A stretch of 64,000 bases of DNA from Rhizobium sp. ARZ01. Its GTDB lineage: Bacteria > Pseudomonadota > Alphaproteobacteria > Rhizobiales > Rhizobiaceae. Within the stretch, counting starts at the first letter, position 1. Every line of letters starts with the position of its first letter. The translations under genes and the position numbers were made by a program. Under the pieces are notes generated by a model. It saw only the letters and a list, made by a program, of their open reading frames with translations. It was not told where the DNA came from and did not search any database. Below are positions 1 through 9,539 of the stretch, one piece after another. Location: positions 434,001 to 498,000 of the forward strand of contig NZ_JACVAE010000004.1 of assembly GCF_014851675.1 (NCBI RefSeq). Direction: 5' to 3'.

Positions 1-440
1 CCAAAGTCGGCGGATCGATTGTGGTGGCCGACTGGCGCTGCGACTGGATCGGCATCGGCATGGCCGTGCACTTCGCGCGCAACGGAAATCTTGTCCACCT
101 CGCAGTCAATGGCACGATGCCGGGCGAGTCGATCCCGCTCTACATCCGCGATCAGTCAAACGCGGAGTTGCGGAGGTTGGGTGTGAAGGTGATCCCGTAT
201 GCGAGGCTGTATGGATATGACGATACGACGGTCTATCTGCAGGACACCATCAACAGCGATCCTATCCTTCTCGAAGACGTCAACGCGCTCGTTCTGTGTA
301 CGGGACACCGAGCAGTAAACGAACTGGCCAACTCACTTGAGGACTTTTCCGGTGACGTTCACGTCATCGGCGACTGTCTGGCGCCACGGACCGCCGAGGA
401 AGCGATTTATGACGGCTTGCGCGTAGCCGCGCTCATCTAA
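1..440 (+). CDS. Flavin/NADH oxidoreductase, C-terminal part (5' end outside window)
   Basis: The reading frame is open from base 3, so the GTG at 21 is not a real start and the gene begins before the window. The visible 145 or so residues look like the C-terminal nucleotide-binding half of the trimethylamine dehydrogenase / 2,4-dienoyl-CoA reductase flavoprotein group: a strand-rich stretch GGSIVVADWR, then VLCTGHRAV, and the usual closing motif HVIGDCLAPRTAEEAIYDG, which in this family positions a nucleotide and leads to the end helix. Substrate cannot be told from this part. Some members of this family donate electrons to ETF, and etfBA lie 7 kb downstream on the same strand, so a functional link is possible but is inference. 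It stops 56 bases before the next gene. Confidence 0.75.
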   Translation, partial: KVGGSIVVADWRCDWIGIGMAVHFARNGNLVHLAVNGTMPGESIPLYIRDQSNAELRRLGVKVIPYARLYGYDDTTVYLQDTINSDPILLEDVNALVLCTGHRAVNELANSLEDFSGDVHVIGDCLAPRTAEEAIYDGLRVAALI

Positions 441-495
441 CAGCGGGTGGCGGCGGTGCTGCCGCTGCTACCCCGGAAAATACTGTTCAATCAAC

Positions 496-1659
496 GTGGC
501 TAGGTCAGAGATGCGAGATGTTTCCAAAGCCGAGAACGCTATCGGCGCTGCAGCCAACCATGGCGACAGCCTAAACGGCGAAGCGAAGGTGCTGCTCAGC
601 GTACGCAATATCATAAAGCGTTACGGGTCCGTGGTTGCCGTCGACAACATCTGTCTGGATATTCGCGAGGGCGAGTTCCTGACGCTGTTGGGTCCCTCCG
701 GCTCGGGGAAGACGACTCTGCTCATGATGATCGCAGGGTTTGTCGCTCCCAGCGCAGGCGAGATGCTTCTTGGAGGTGCCGACGTCGCTCCGCTGCCGCC
801 GGAGAAGCGCAACTTCGGGATGGTTTTCCAAGGCTATGCCTTGTTCCCCCACCTTTCGGTATTCGACAACGTCGCGTTCCCGCTGCGCGTGCGCGGCGTA
901 GAGAAGGTTGCTATTCGGGAAAAAGTGCTGTCAGCACTCAAGCTCGTGCATATGGATGCCTATGCCGAACGCATGCCGAAGGCGCTCTCGGGCGGGCAGC
1001 AACAACGCGTCGCCCTTGCGCGCGCGATGGTCTTCCATCCTGAAGTTCTGCTTCTCGATGAGCCACTGGGCGCATTGGACCGGCAGTTGCGAGCGAGCCT
1101 TCAGGACGAACTCAAAGCCTTGCATCGCCGGCTCGGTACGACGTTCGTCTGTGTAACGCACGACCAGGAAGAAGCGATGTCGATGTCGGACCGGGTCGTG
1201 GTGATGCGCGATGGCCGGATTATCCAGGTCGGTGAGCCCGCGGCTATCTACCAGCGCCCGCGTTCGCGCTTCGTTGCCAACTTTCTCGGTGAGAGCAACC
1301 TGCTGGATGCGACCGCAGTGGAAAAGGATGGGCAGTCGAGCGTGATTGAGATCGCCGGGCGCCGGCTGATAGTCGACGGCGCGGTGAGCGATCCTGGGAA
1401 GGCGTCCCTGAGCGTTCGACCGGAGCAGATCTCCATCGAACACCAGGCGCCGGCATCCGCAGATGGCGAGCTCGTAATACAGGGCAACGTTGCCGACGTG
1501 ACCTTTGTGGGTGCCGACTACCGTGTGCAACTCAATACGGAAGCCGGACCTGTTATCGCGCGCTGCCGCACTTCAGAGCAAATCAGAGTACCAGGCCAGG
1601 GAGATCAAGTCTGGGCTCGATGCCACACCTCAGCCGTATGGCGAGTGGTGAACGACTGA
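496..1659 (+). CDS. ABC transporter ATP-binding protein, PotA-like
   Basis: The ATPase that powers the importer encoded with the next three genes. Walker A GPSGSGKTT is at residues 66-74, the signature LSGGQQQRVALARAM and Walker B LLLDEPLGALD follow, and the C-terminal third has the TOBE-type regulatory fold of PotA/UgpC-like ATPases. Length (387 aa) is normal for PotA. The GTG at 496 has a poor ribosome site; an ATG at 511 is an alternative, and the conserved ATPase core only starts near residue 33. Its order ATPase, binding protein, permease, permease is that of spermidine/putrescine-type systems (family knowledge). The true substrate is not shown by sequence; neighbours point to an amine or a compound degraded through aldehydes. 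Confidence 0.9.
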   Translation: MARSEMRDVSKAENAIGAAANHGDSLNGEAKVLLSVRNIIKRYGSVVAVDNICLDIREGEFLTLLGPSGSGKTTLLMMIAGFVAPSAGEMLLGGADVAPLPPEKRNFGMVFQGYALFPHLSVFDNVAFPLRVRGVEKVAIREKVLSALKLVHMDAYAERMPKALSGGQQQRVALARAMVFHPEVLLLDEPLGALDRQLRASLQDELKALHRRLGTTFVCVTHDQEEAMSMSDRVVVMRDGRIIQVGEPAAIYQRPRSRFVANFLGESNLLDATAVEKDGQSSVIEIAGRRLIVDGAVSDPGKASLSVRPEQISIEHQAPASADGELVIQGNVADVTFVGADYRVQLNTEAGPVIARCRTSEQIRVPGQGDQVWARCHTSAVWRVVND

Positions 1660-1682
1660 CCTGTAAACGAGGAGGAACTGTA

Positions 1683-2795
1683 ATGCGCATGAAAACATTT
1701 CAGGCCGTAAGAGGCCGGCAGCTCGATATCGCTGGAAAGATGCTTCGCAATGAGCAAACCCGACGCGATTTTCTTCGCCTCTGTGCTGCAGCGGGCGTAG
1801 CGCCCACCCTCTTGGGCCTAGGATCCGGAATTGCAAACGCTAAGGCCCAGGAGATCGTACTTTCCAACTGGGGCGGCGACGCCACAAAGGTACATGGAAA
1901 AGTCTTTGGCCCCTATGCGGAGAAGACGGGCATCTCGGTGCAGTTCGATTCCAGCCCGCTGGAAGGCCGCATCAAAGCGATGGTCGACGCCAAGAACGTC
2001 ATCTGGGATGTGATGGACATCGACAACTTCTCGGCTGTCAAGCTCGGCCGTGAAGGTTACCTGCGCCCGATCGACTACTCGATCGTCAGCCGCGACACGA
2101 TCCCCGGCACATCGTTTGAACACGGCGTGGCAAACTATCTGATGTCCTATGTCATCGCATACGACAAATCCAAGTTCCCGGATGGCCCGCCGCAGACCTG
2201 GGCCGATTTCTGGGATGTCAAGCGGTTCCCCGGCAAGCGCTCGCTCTACAAGTGGCTGACCGGTGCACCTGAAGCAGCGTTGCTCGCTGACGGCGTCAGC
2301 AAAGACAAGCTCTATCCTCTCGACCTGCCGCGCGCGCTCGACAAGATCAAGCAGATCAAGGACGACCTCGTCTTCTGGGACTCTGGGGCGGAGAGCCAGC
2401 AGCTTCTGCGCAACGGCGACGTCACCATGGCCTGCATCTGGAGCAGTCGCGCGCAGATGCTGGAAAAGGAAACGGACGGACGTATCACATTCCATTGGAA
2501 CGAAGCCGTCGCCTACGGCGATACATGGAGTGTGCCGAAGGACAACCCGGCCGGCGACGACGTCTGGGCCTTCATCGCCTGGATGCAGGAAGTCGACAAG
2601 CAGATTGCTATTCTTGCCGGCCTCGGAGCCGGACCGGCTACGCTGGAGGCAAGCGAGAAGACGCCGAGTGAACTGCAGCGGATCAACCCCGCTCACCCGG
2701 AGAACTTCAAGCTGCAGGTCCTGATGGACGCCCAGTGGTGGTCAGAAAATTACGACCAGGCTCTGGCCTCTTACACTGACATGATCGCCGGCTAA
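1683..2795 (+). CDS. Periplasmic substrate-binding protein, PotD-like, Tat-exported
   Basis: Solute receptor of the importer. The start at 1683 is chosen because GAGGAGG lies 7-13 bases before it; a frame-open ATG at 1620 lies inside the previous gene. The N-terminus has a twin-arginine signal (TRRDFLRLC, arginines 27-28), a hydrophobic stretch and an ANA-type cleavage site near residue 53, so the protein is likely exported folded by Tat. The mature part begins AQEIVLSNWGGDATK, as in the PotD/PotF extracellular binding protein family 1. Length 370 aa is usual. The ligand is not deducible; polyamine-like or a related organic cation is only an inference from the family. Confidence 0.88.
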   Translation: MRMKTFQAVRGRQLDIAGKMLRNEQTRRDFLRLCAAAGVAPTLLGLGSGIANAKAQEIVLSNWGGDATKVHGKVFGPYAEKTGISVQFDSSPLEGRIKAMVDAKNVIWDVMDIDNFSAVKLGREGYLRPIDYSIVSRDTIPGTSFEHGVANYLMSYVIAYDKSKFPDGPPQTWADFWDVKRFPGKRSLYKWLTGAPEAALLADGVSKDKLYPLDLPRALDKIKQIKDDLVFWDSGAESQQLLRNGDVTMACIWSSRAQMLEKETDGRITFHWNEAVAYGDTWSVPKDNPAGDDVWAFIAWMQEVDKQIAILAGLGAGPATLEASEKTPSELQRINPAHPENFKLQVLMDAQWWSENYDQALASYTDMIAG

Positions 2796-2805
2796 GGGTT
2801 TCGAG

Positions 2806-3627
2806 ATGAATGACCAGCCTCGTTTTGCGGCCCTTGTGGCGCCAATTCTCATACTATTGGGGCTGGTCTATCTCGTCCCGCTCTTCGGTGTGTTGCTGAT
2901 CAGCGTTACCGAACCGCAGGTCGGTTTCGGCAACTACACAGCCGCACTTGAGTCTTCGGCCGTTGCCAAAGTGGCCCTCACCACGCTGCGGATCTGCGGC
3001 ATCACCACGATACTCAGCGTCGTGATCGGTTACATTCTCGCCTATGCGCATGTCAGCGCATCGGCGGGAATGCGCCGCATGATGATGCTCTTTGTCCTCG
3101 TGCCGCTATGGACCTCTGTCCTCATCCGCACATTCGCCTGGCTGATGATCCTTGGAGACAACGGCCCGGTGAACTCTGCCCTGACTTCGATTGGGTTCGG
3201 TCCTGCCGCGATGATGCACAACGAGTTTGGCGTGATCATCGGCATGACTCACTATCTCGTCCCCTATGCCATGCTGACGATCCTGTCGGGCATGACAGGC
3301 ATTGACGAGCGCCTCATGATGGCGTCTCGGGGCCTGGGTGCCGGCCCGGTCCGCACATTCGCAAAGGTCTATTTCCCTCTCACGCTTCCTGGCGTATTCG
3401 CCGGAACTGTACTCTCGCTCGTCCTCTCGCTTGGCTTCTACATCACGCCGGTAATCCTCGGCGGCGGGCGCGTCGTGATGATCGGTGAATATATCAGCAC
3501 GCAGATTCTGCTGATCTCGCGCTGGGGTACCGGCTCCGTACTTGCCACGCTCCTCTTGCTGGCAGTCATCCTAACAATAACCTTGGCGGCCCGTGTCGTC
3601 GACCTGCGGCGGATCTTTACAGCATGA
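2806..3627 (+). CDS. ABC transporter permease, PotB-like
   Basis: First membrane subunit of the importer (273 aa). About six hydrophobic segments are visible, starting at residues 8-30, and the cytoplasmic coupling loop reads LMMASRGLGAGPVRTFAKVYFPLTLPG, spread over residues 169-195, which matches the EAA loop of polyamine-type permeases. It follows the binding-protein gene by 10 bases and overlaps the next permease by four bases (ATGA), which suggests translational coupling within one operon. Confidence 0.88.
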   Translation: MNDQPRFAALVAPILILLGLVYLVPLFGVLLISVTEPQVGFGNYTAALESSAVAKVALTTLRICGITTILSVVIGYILAYAHVSASAGMRRMMMLFVLVPLWTSVLIRTFAWLMILGDNGPVNSALTSIGFGPAAMMHNEFGVIIGMTHYLVPYAMLTILSGMTGIDERLMMASRGLGAGPVRTFAKVYFPLTLPGVFAGTVLSLVLSLGFYITPVILGGGRVVMIGEYISTQILLISRWGTGSVLATLLLLAVILTITLAARVVDLRRIFTA

Positions 3628-4412
3628 CGATGTCCTCTCGCTATTCCTTGCCGTTTTACGCTGTCACCTGGTGCGCACTGCTCTTTCTTATGGCGCCGAT
3701 CTTCGTGGTGGTGCCCGTCTCGCTGACGCCGACGGACTTCCTTGCCTTCCCCACGGACGGTCTGTCACTGAAGCACTATGGGCAACTCTTCCTGGATCCC
3801 GCCTGGTACCGCTCCATGGGCCAGAGCATCCTGATCGGATTGGGTGCGGCAGCGCTTGCCACGATGGTGGGGACTGCCGCGGCCATTGGAGCGTCAAAGC
3901 TCCGCAGCGACCTTGCGATGGCAGTGCGCGTCCTGGCTATGCTGCCCTTGATCGTACCACCTGTCGTCTCGGCACTCGCCTTGTACCGGAGCTGGGTGAT
4001 TTTGGGCCTCTTTGACAGCTGGGCCGGAACGATCCTTGCCCACGCCATCCTTGGCGTTCCCTACGTCTTCATCACGACGTCCGCAGCACTGTCGCGGCTC
4101 GACCCGAAAATCGAAATGGCGGCACGCAACCTGGGGGCCGGCTGGGCGCACACGCAACTGCGCGTCGTGCTTCCAAACATTCGCGCCGGCGTCTTGGCAG
4201 GGTCCGTCTTCGCCTTCATCGCGTCGTGGGATGAGCTGGTCGTGACCCTCTTCATCACAAGCCGGGGTATCTTCACTCTTCCCCGCCGGATGTGGGATGG
4301 GATCCGCGAAAACATCAGCCCCACCATCGCCGCGATCGCGACGATCCTCATTCTGTTCAGCTTGTTGCTGTTGCTGATCATGCGGCTCGTTGGAGGTCGC
4401 AACGAGCAATAG
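3624..4412 (+). CDS. ABC transporter permease, PotC-like
   Basis: Second membrane subunit (262 aa) that pairs with the preceding permease. It has about six membrane segments and an EAA-type loop (MAARNLGAGWAHTQLRVVLP). It begins within the stop of the upstream gene. About 200 bases without a convincing gene separate it from the aldehyde dehydrogenase at 4613, so the enzymes downstream may be read from this operon or from their own promoter; no clear promoter was seen there. Confidence 0.88.
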   Translation: MTMSSRYSLPFYAVTWCALLFLMAPIFVVVPVSLTPTDFLAFPTDGLSLKHYGQLFLDPAWYRSMGQSILIGLGAAALATMVGTAAAIGASKLRSDLAMAVRVLAMLPLIVPPVVSALALYRSWVILGLFDSWAGTILAHAILGVPYVFITTSAALSRLDPKIEMAARNLGAGWAHTQLRVVLPNIRAGVLAGSVFAFIASWDELVVTLFITSRGIFTLPRRMWDGIRENISPTIAAIATILILFSLLLLLIMRLVGGRNEQ

Positions 4413-4612
4413 GGTCGCACAAGCGTCCAAGTGGGGCGGCGCTTCTCAAACGTAGCCTGGGCTGCGGGTCACAAACTGAATGAACGCTAGGGGCAGCTGC
4501 CGGGTTTGAATCGCTACGGCGGAAGGACCCTTCTGGCACACGATCAGAGTTCGGCAGGAAGTCGCCGATCCCGAACGAGAGACGGAACCGCCGTGGCGGT
4601 AAGGAGCTTGGA

Positions 4613-6061
4613 ATGAAGCAGGAAATGAAGATCGGGCACTTTATCGGCGGCGAATGGATATCGGCAGCAGGAGGGAGTTCCATCGCTGTTGAAAATCCTG
4701 CGAATTGCGACGTCATTGCAGAGGTTCCGGCTGGCGGAAAAGCCGACGCCGAAAAGGCGCTCGATGCCGCATCGGCCGCATCGCGCGCATGGGCGCGCAC
4801 GCCCGCGGTGGAACGCGCCGCCTACCTTCAAAAGGTGGCCGTGCTGCTCCGTGAGCGCCTCGACAGTTTCGCGACAACCATCATGGCCGAACAAGGAAAG
4901 CCGCTTTCGCAAGCGCGTGGTGAAGTCCTCGGGGCGGCACAGCAGCTCGAATATCACGCGCAATGGGCACGGCGTATCGAAGGCGATGCAATTGCCTCGG
5001 ACAACGTCGGCGAACACATCCTTATTCTGCGCGTGCCCTACGGCGTCGTCGTCGGACTCATTCCCTGGAACTACCCCTTGTCCGTGACGGCGCGGAAGGT
5101 GGCGCCGGCGCTTGTCGCAGGAAATACGATCGTGGTGAAGCCTCATGAGGTAACACCGCTTTCCGCGATGCGGCTCGCAGCACTTTTCGAAGAAGTTGGG
5201 TTACCTCGCGGCGTTCTCAACGTGGTGACGGGTATCGGCACTGAAGTTGGTGAAGCGCTTGTCGGCAGTATCAAGACCAATCTGATCACGCTCACGGGAA
5301 GCGTTCGCGCCGGCCGCGAAGTCATGCGGCGCGCGGCGGATCACATCTCGCAGGTTTCGCTCGAATTGGGTGGCAAAGCCCCGTTCATCGTTTGCGAGGA
5401 TGCCGATCTCGATCTCGCAGCCGAACGCGCGGTCTTCGCTCGTTTCCGCAACTGCGGCCAGGTTTGCACGTCAAACGAGCGCACCTACGTTCATCAATCG
5501 GTGTTTCAGCCATTCACGGATAAGTTTCTCGATCGTGTGCGGTCGCTGCGTGTGGGAGATCCGCAAAGCGATCCGGACGTCGGCCCGAAGGTGAGCCGAC
5601 CGGAGCTTGAAAAAGTGGAAGCGATGGTCGCACGCGCGGTGGAGCAGGGAGCGCGTGTGCTCGCTGGCGGCGGCCGGATGACGGGTGCGCCCTTTGATCG
5701 GGGACATTGGTTTCAGCCGACGGTTCTGACGGACCTGGATCCGTCCATGGACATTGTTCGCCAGGAGGTGTTTGGGCCTGTCGCAAGCCTCCTGCCCTTC
5801 TCGGATTTCGACGATGCACTGAGGCAAGCCAACGATTCTGACTATGGCCTGTCGGCATACCTGTTCACGCGCGACTACCGCAACGTAATGCGCGCAATCA
5901 ACGAGCTGGAATTCGGCGAAGTTTACGTCAATCGGGTCGGTCCGGAAGCGGTCAACGCCTATCACACGGGGTATCGCCTGAGCGGAATCGGCGGCGACGA
6001 CGGACGCTACGGCTTTGAAACCTACATGCGCAAGAAGACCATCTACCTGAGTGCCAACTGA
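4613..6061 (+). CDS. NAD(P)-dependent aldehyde dehydrogenase, AldA-like
   Basis: Oxidises an aldehyde to the acid in the cytoplasm. The aldehyde dehydrogenase core is complete: PWNYPL for the oxyanion asparagine, LTGS, the general base in LELGGKAPF (Glu251) and the catalytic cysteine in CGQVCTSNER (Cys285). The C-terminus with AYHTGYRLSGIGGDDG resembles E. coli lactaldehyde dehydrogenase AldA, so a small hydroxy-aldehyde such as lactaldehyde or glycolaldehyde is a reasonable substrate guess. Lactaldehyde would fit the lldD and fucose genes elsewhere in the window, but that is inference. Length 482 aa is normal. The start follows AAGGAGC by about 6 bases. Confidence 0.87.
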   Translation: MKQEMKIGHFIGGEWISAAGGSSIAVENPANCDVIAEVPAGGKADAEKALDAASAASRAWARTPAVERAAYLQKVAVLLRERLDSFATTIMAEQGKPLSQARGEVLGAAQQLEYHAQWARRIEGDAIASDNVGEHILILRVPYGVVVGLIPWNYPLSVTARKVAPALVAGNTIVVKPHEVTPLSAMRLAALFEEVGLPRGVLNVVTGIGTEVGEALVGSIKTNLITLTGSVRAGREVMRRAADHISQVSLELGGKAPFIVCEDADLDLAAERAVFARFRNCGQVCTSNERTYVHQSVFQPFTDKFLDRVRSLRVGDPQSDPDVGPKVSRPELEKVEAMVARAVEQGARVLAGGGRMTGAPFDRGHWFQPTVLTDLDPSMDIVRQEVFGPVASLLPFSDFDDALRQANDSDYGLSAYLFTRDYRNVMRAINELEFGEVYVNRVGPEAVNAYHTGYRLSGIGGDDGRYGFETYMRKKTIYLSAN

Positions 6062-6142
6062 TGCAAAGCGGACCTTGAACTTCGACGACGATGGACCGCA
6101 ACAGCAATCTCCAACTGATCACACTGAAACGGAACTATAGAA

Positions 6143-7573
6143 ATGCTGCACAAGAACTTGATCGCTGGCGAATGGGTCGGCACCTCCGCGTCGTTGAATG
6201 TCAATCCGTCGAACACAAACGAAGTCGTTGGCGAGTTCGCGTCGGCGACAGCTGAGGAGACCAAGGCAGCCATTGCGGCGGCCAAGGCTGCGTTTCCCAG
6301 CTGGTCGCGCTCTCCGATCCTCGAGCGCCACGCAATTCTCAAGCGGACCAGCGAAGAGCTCATGGTGCGCAAGGATGAGCTCGGTTCACTCCTCGCCCGG
6401 GAAGAGGGGAAAACCCTGCCGGAAGCCATCGGAGAGACAGTGCGGGCAGCTCAGGTTTTCGAATTCTTTGCCGGCGAGGCATTGCGCCTTTCGGGCGAAG
6501 CGCTCCCTTCCACACGTCCGGGCGTCGGTATTGAAATCACGCGCGAGCCTGTCGGCGTTGTCGGCATCATCACACCGTGGAATTTTCCGATTGCGATCCC
6601 GGCCTGGAAGGTCGCGCCTGCGCTTTGCTACGGCAACACGGTTGTCTTCAAGCCCGCCGATCTCGTTCCAGGCAGCGCCTGGTCTCTGGTCGACATCCTT
6701 CATCGCGCGGGCCTGCCGGCCGGTGTACTCAACCTAGTTATGGGGCGGGGTTCTGTTGTCGGCCAGACCATGCTTGACAGCCCGGACATCAATGCGATCA
6801 CGTTCACCGGTTCGGTCGGTACCGGCAAGCGCGTCGCGCTTGCCTCGGTCGAACACAACAGGAAGTTCCAGCTTGAGATGGGCGGAAAGAACCCGTTCGT
6901 TGTTTTGGACGATGCCGATCTGGCGGTTGCCGTGGAGGCAGCAGCAAACTCGTCGTTCTTCTCGACAGGGCAGCGCTGCACGGCGTCCTCGCGCCTTATC
7001 GTGACGGAGGGCATTCATGATGCATTTGTCAGTGCGTTGACGGAACGCCTGAAGACGTTCGTCGTTGATGACGCCATGAAGCCGGGAACGCACATCGGCC
7101 CCGTCGTCGACGAGAGCCAGCTCAAGCAGGACATCGATTACATTTCGCTTGGCAAAGCAGAAGGCGCCAGATTGGCGTTCGGCGGAGACAGGTTGGAAAG
7201 GGAGACCCCTGGCTTCTTCCTTCAGCCCGCACTCTTCACCGAAGCGAACAATCAGATGCGCATATGCCGTGAAGAGATTTTCGGCCCCGTTGCCGCTGTC
7301 ATCCGCGTCAAGGACTACGACGAGGCTCTTGCGGTCGCCAACGACACGAATTTCGGCCTCTCCTCAGGCATCGCAACCACCAGCCTGAAGCACGCCACCC
7401 ACTTCAAGCGAAACTCTGAAGCGGGGATGGTGATGGTCAACCTGCCGACGGCGGGTGTCGATTTCCACGTACCCTTCGGCGGCAGAAAGGGCTCCTCCTA
7501 CGGTCCGCGTGAGCAAGGACGCTATGCCGCTGAATTCTACACCTCGGTGAAGATCGCCTACACATCTGCATGA
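6143..7573 (+). CDS. Aldehyde dehydrogenase, 2-oxoglutarate-semialdehyde type
   Basis: A second aldehyde dehydrogenase (476 aa). Oxyanion asparagine in PWNFPIAIP, general base in LEMGGKNPF (Glu245), catalytic cysteine in GQRCTAS (Cys279). The N-terminal segment and the C-terminal motif [16 protein letters not shown] are those of the 2,5-dioxovalerate (alpha-ketoglutaric semialdehyde) dehydrogenases that end pentose, glucarate or hydroxyproline breakdown and feed 2-oxoglutarate to the citric acid cycle. Its position between AldA and ETF makes it part of the same catabolic unit. The family assignment is fairly firm, the true substrate less so. Confidence 0.85.
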   Translation: MLHKNLIAGEWVGTSASLNVNPSNTNEVVGEFASATAEETKAAIAAAKAAFPSWSRSPILERHAILKRTSEELMVRKDELGSLLAREEGKTLPEAIGETVRAAQVFEFFAGEALRLSGEALPSTRPGVGIEITREPVGVVGIITPWNFPIAIPAWKVAPALCYGNTVVFKPADLVPGSAWSLVDILHRAGLPAGVLNLVMGRGSVVGQTMLDSPDINAITFTGSVGTGKRVALASVEHNRKFQLEMGGKNPFVVLDDADLAVAVEAAANSSFFSTGQRCTASSRLIVTEGIHDAFVSALTERLKTFVVDDAMKPGTHIGPVVDESQLKQDIDYISLGKAEGARLAFGGDRLERETPGFFLQPALFTEANNQMRICREEIFGPVAAVIRVKDYDEALAVANDTNFGLSSGIATTSLKHATHFKRNSEAGMVMVNLPTAGVDFHVPFGGRKGSSYGPREQGRYAAEFYTSVKIAYTSA

Positions 7574-7587
7574 TTGGAGACACAAAC

Positions 7588-8337
7588 ATGAAAATCTTGG
7601 TCCCCGTAAAGCGGGTCGTCGACTACAACGTGAAGATCCGGGTAAAACCGGATGGCACGGGCGTCGAGCTCGCGAATGTGAAGATGTCGATGAACCCGTT
7701 CGACGAGATCTCCGTCGAAGAGGCGCTGCGGCTGAAGGAGGCCGGCAAGGCAGACGAAGTGGTGGTCGTGTCGATCGGCCCGGCCAAGGCCGAGGAGACG
7801 CTGCGCACCGCGCTTGCCATGGGTGCCGACCGGGCGATCCTGGTCGAGACCGACGACGCGGTCGAGCCGTTGGCGGTGGCGAAGATCCTGAAAGGTGTGG
7901 CCGAGGCCGAGCAGCCCGGCCTGATCATCGTCGGCAAGCAGGCGATCGACGACGACAGCAACCAGACCGGCCAAATGCTGTCGGCGCTGTTAGGCTGGGC
8001 CCAGGGCACCTTTGCCTCGAAAATCGAAATCGGTGACGGCTCGGCCAAGGTCACCCGCGAGGTCGACGGCGGTCTGCAGACGATCGAGGTCAAGCTGCCG
8101 GCGGTCGTCACCACCGACCTGCGGCTGAACGAGCCGCGCTATGCCTCGCTGCCGAACATCATGAAGGCGAAGAAGAAGCCGCTCGACAAGAAGAGCCCGG
8201 CCGATTTTGCCGTCTCCACCACGGCCCGGCTGAAGGTGCTGACGACCGAGGAGCCGGAAGGCCGCAAGGCCGGCGTCAAGGTCAAGACGGTGGCCGAGCT
8301 GGTCGAGAAGCTGAAAATCGAAGCCGGCGTGCTTTGA
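7588..8337 (+). CDS. etfB: Electron transfer flavoprotein beta subunit
   Basis: Small subunit (249 aa) of ETF, which carries electrons from flavin dehydrogenases to ETF-quinone oxidoreductase. It begins [19 protein letters not shown] and contains the AMP-binding region [15 protein letters not shown] typical of bacterial EtfB. The start at 7588 is preferred over an in-frame ATG at 7570 because TTGGAGA sits just upstream of it. It is followed by an interspersed repeat and then etfA. Local codon use is more GC-rich and regular than in the genes before it, as expected for well-expressed core-type genes. The likely electron donors here are the flavoprotein cut off at the window start and the FAD-linked oxidase downstream (inference). 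Confidence 0.95.
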   Translation: MKILVPVKRVVDYNVKIRVKPDGTGVELANVKMSMNPFDEISVEEALRLKEAGKADEVVVVSIGPAKAEETLRTALAMGADRAILVETDDAVEPLAVAKILKGVAEAEQPGLIIVGKQAIDDDSNQTGQMLSALLGWAQGTFASKIEIGDGSAKVTREVDGGLQTIEVKLPAVVTTDLRLNEPRYASLPNIMKAKKKPLDKKSPADFAVSTTARLKVLTTEEPEGRKAGVKVKTVAELVEKLKIEAGVL

Positions 8338-8343
8338 CACCCT

Positions 8344-8460
8344 CCGTCATCCCGGCCCTGAGCCGGGATCCAAACGCGCCGCGTCGGCGGCGCGATTGAC
8401 ACCTTGGCTCGCAAGGACTTTCGCGCGCTGGATGCCGGATCAAGTCCGGCATGACGGGAT
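8344..8460. repeat. RIME-like palindromic interspersed repeat between etfB and etfA
   Basis: Two strong hairpins flank a third: ATCCCGGC / GCCGGGAT at 8349-8369 with loop CCTGA, GCGCCGC / GCGGCGC at about 8376-8393, and ATGCCGGA / TCCGGCAT at 8432-8452 with loop TCAAG. This double-palindrome layout, with CGTCATCCCGG at one end and GCATGACGGGAT at the other, matches the rhizobial intergenic mosaic elements (RIME) I know from Rhizobium and Sinorhizobium genomes. It sits inside what should be an etfBA operon and may act as an RNA-processing or attenuation site. Confidence 0.8.
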
Positions 8461-8526
8461 GAACAAGATTGCCGCGCGCCGGACCGAAGGGACCGTTGAG
8501 CGCAAACCGATAGGGAGATTTTCATC

Positions 8527-9456
8527 ATGGCCATTCTTCTTCTGGCTGACCACGACAACAGCCACCTTTCCGACCAGACCGCCAAGGCGCTGACGGCGGC
8601 AACCAAGATTGGCGGCGAGGTGCACGTCCTCGTCGCCGGTTCGAACGCCAAGGCGGCGGCCGAGCGGGCTTCGAAGCTTGCCGGCGTTTCCAAGGTGCTT
8701 CTCGCCGACGACGCCTCGCTGGCCAACAACCTGGCCGAGCCGCTGGCCGCGACGATCGTCGCCCTCGCCGGTGCCTACGACACGATCCTTGCCGCCGCCA
8801 CCTCGGTCGGCAAGAACGTGCTGCCGCGCGTCGCAGCCCTGCTCGACGTCGCCCAGCTCTCGGAGATCATCGAGGTCGTCAGCCCCGACACCTTCAAGCG
8901 GCCGATCTATGCCGGCAACGCCATCCAGACGGTGCAGACAAGCGACGCGAAGAAGGTGATCACCGTGCGTACCGCCTCGTTCGCCGCCGCGTCCGAAGGC
9001 GGCTCGGCTCCGGTCGAGACGGTTGCCGCCGGCGCCAATCCGGGCGTTTCCTCCTTCGTCGGCGACGCGCTGTCGTCGTCCGACCGCCCCGAGCTGACCT
9101 CGGCGAAGGTCATCATCTCCGGCGGCCGGGCACTCGGCTCGGCGGAGAAGTTCAAGGAAGTGATCCTTCCCGTTGCCGACAAGCTCGGTGCCGCCGTCGG
9201 CGCCAGCCGCGCCGCCGTCGATGCCGGCTACGCGCCGAACGACTGGCAGGTCGGCCAGACCGGCAAGGTGGTCGCCCCGCAGCTCTACATCGCCTGCGGC
9301 ATCTCCGGCGCCATCCAGCACCTCGCCGGCATGAAGGATTCGAAGGTGATCGTCGCCATCAACAAGGACGAGGAGGCGCCGATCTTCCAGGTCGCCGACT
9401 ACGGCCTCGTCGCCGACCTGTTCGAGGCGCTGCCGGAACTCGAAAAAGCACTCTGA
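8527..9456 (+). CDS. etfA: Electron transfer flavoprotein alpha subunit
   Basis: Large ETF subunit (309 aa) that binds FAD. The C-terminal FAD domain is complete, with [19 protein letters not shown] (residues about 240-258), then AIQHLAGM and a closing [15 protein letters not shown]. Start ATG at 8527 follows GGGAGA. It lies 189 bases after etfB because of the interspersed repeat. Length is usual for bacterial EtfA. Confidence 0.95.
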   Translation: MAILLLADHDNSHLSDQTAKALTAATKIGGEVHVLVAGSNAKAAAERASKLAGVSKVLLADDASLANNLAEPLAATIVALAGAYDTILAAATSVGKNVLPRVAALLDVAQLSEIIEVVSPDTFKRPIYAGNAIQTVQTSDAKKVITVRTASFAAASEGGSAPVETVAAGANPGVSSFVGDALSSSDRPELTSAKVIISGGRALGSAEKFKEVILPVADKLGAAVGASRAAVDAGYAPNDWQVGQTGKVVAPQLYIACGISGAIQHLAGMKDSKVIVAINKDEEAPIFQVADYGLVADLFEALPELEKAL

Positions 9457-9539
9457 ATACCAGCTGGGCTCACGATCTTCTCGGTTCTATCCGAACGGAT
9501 AGGATCGTGATGATCGTCGACGCCCACAAGGACAAGCTC

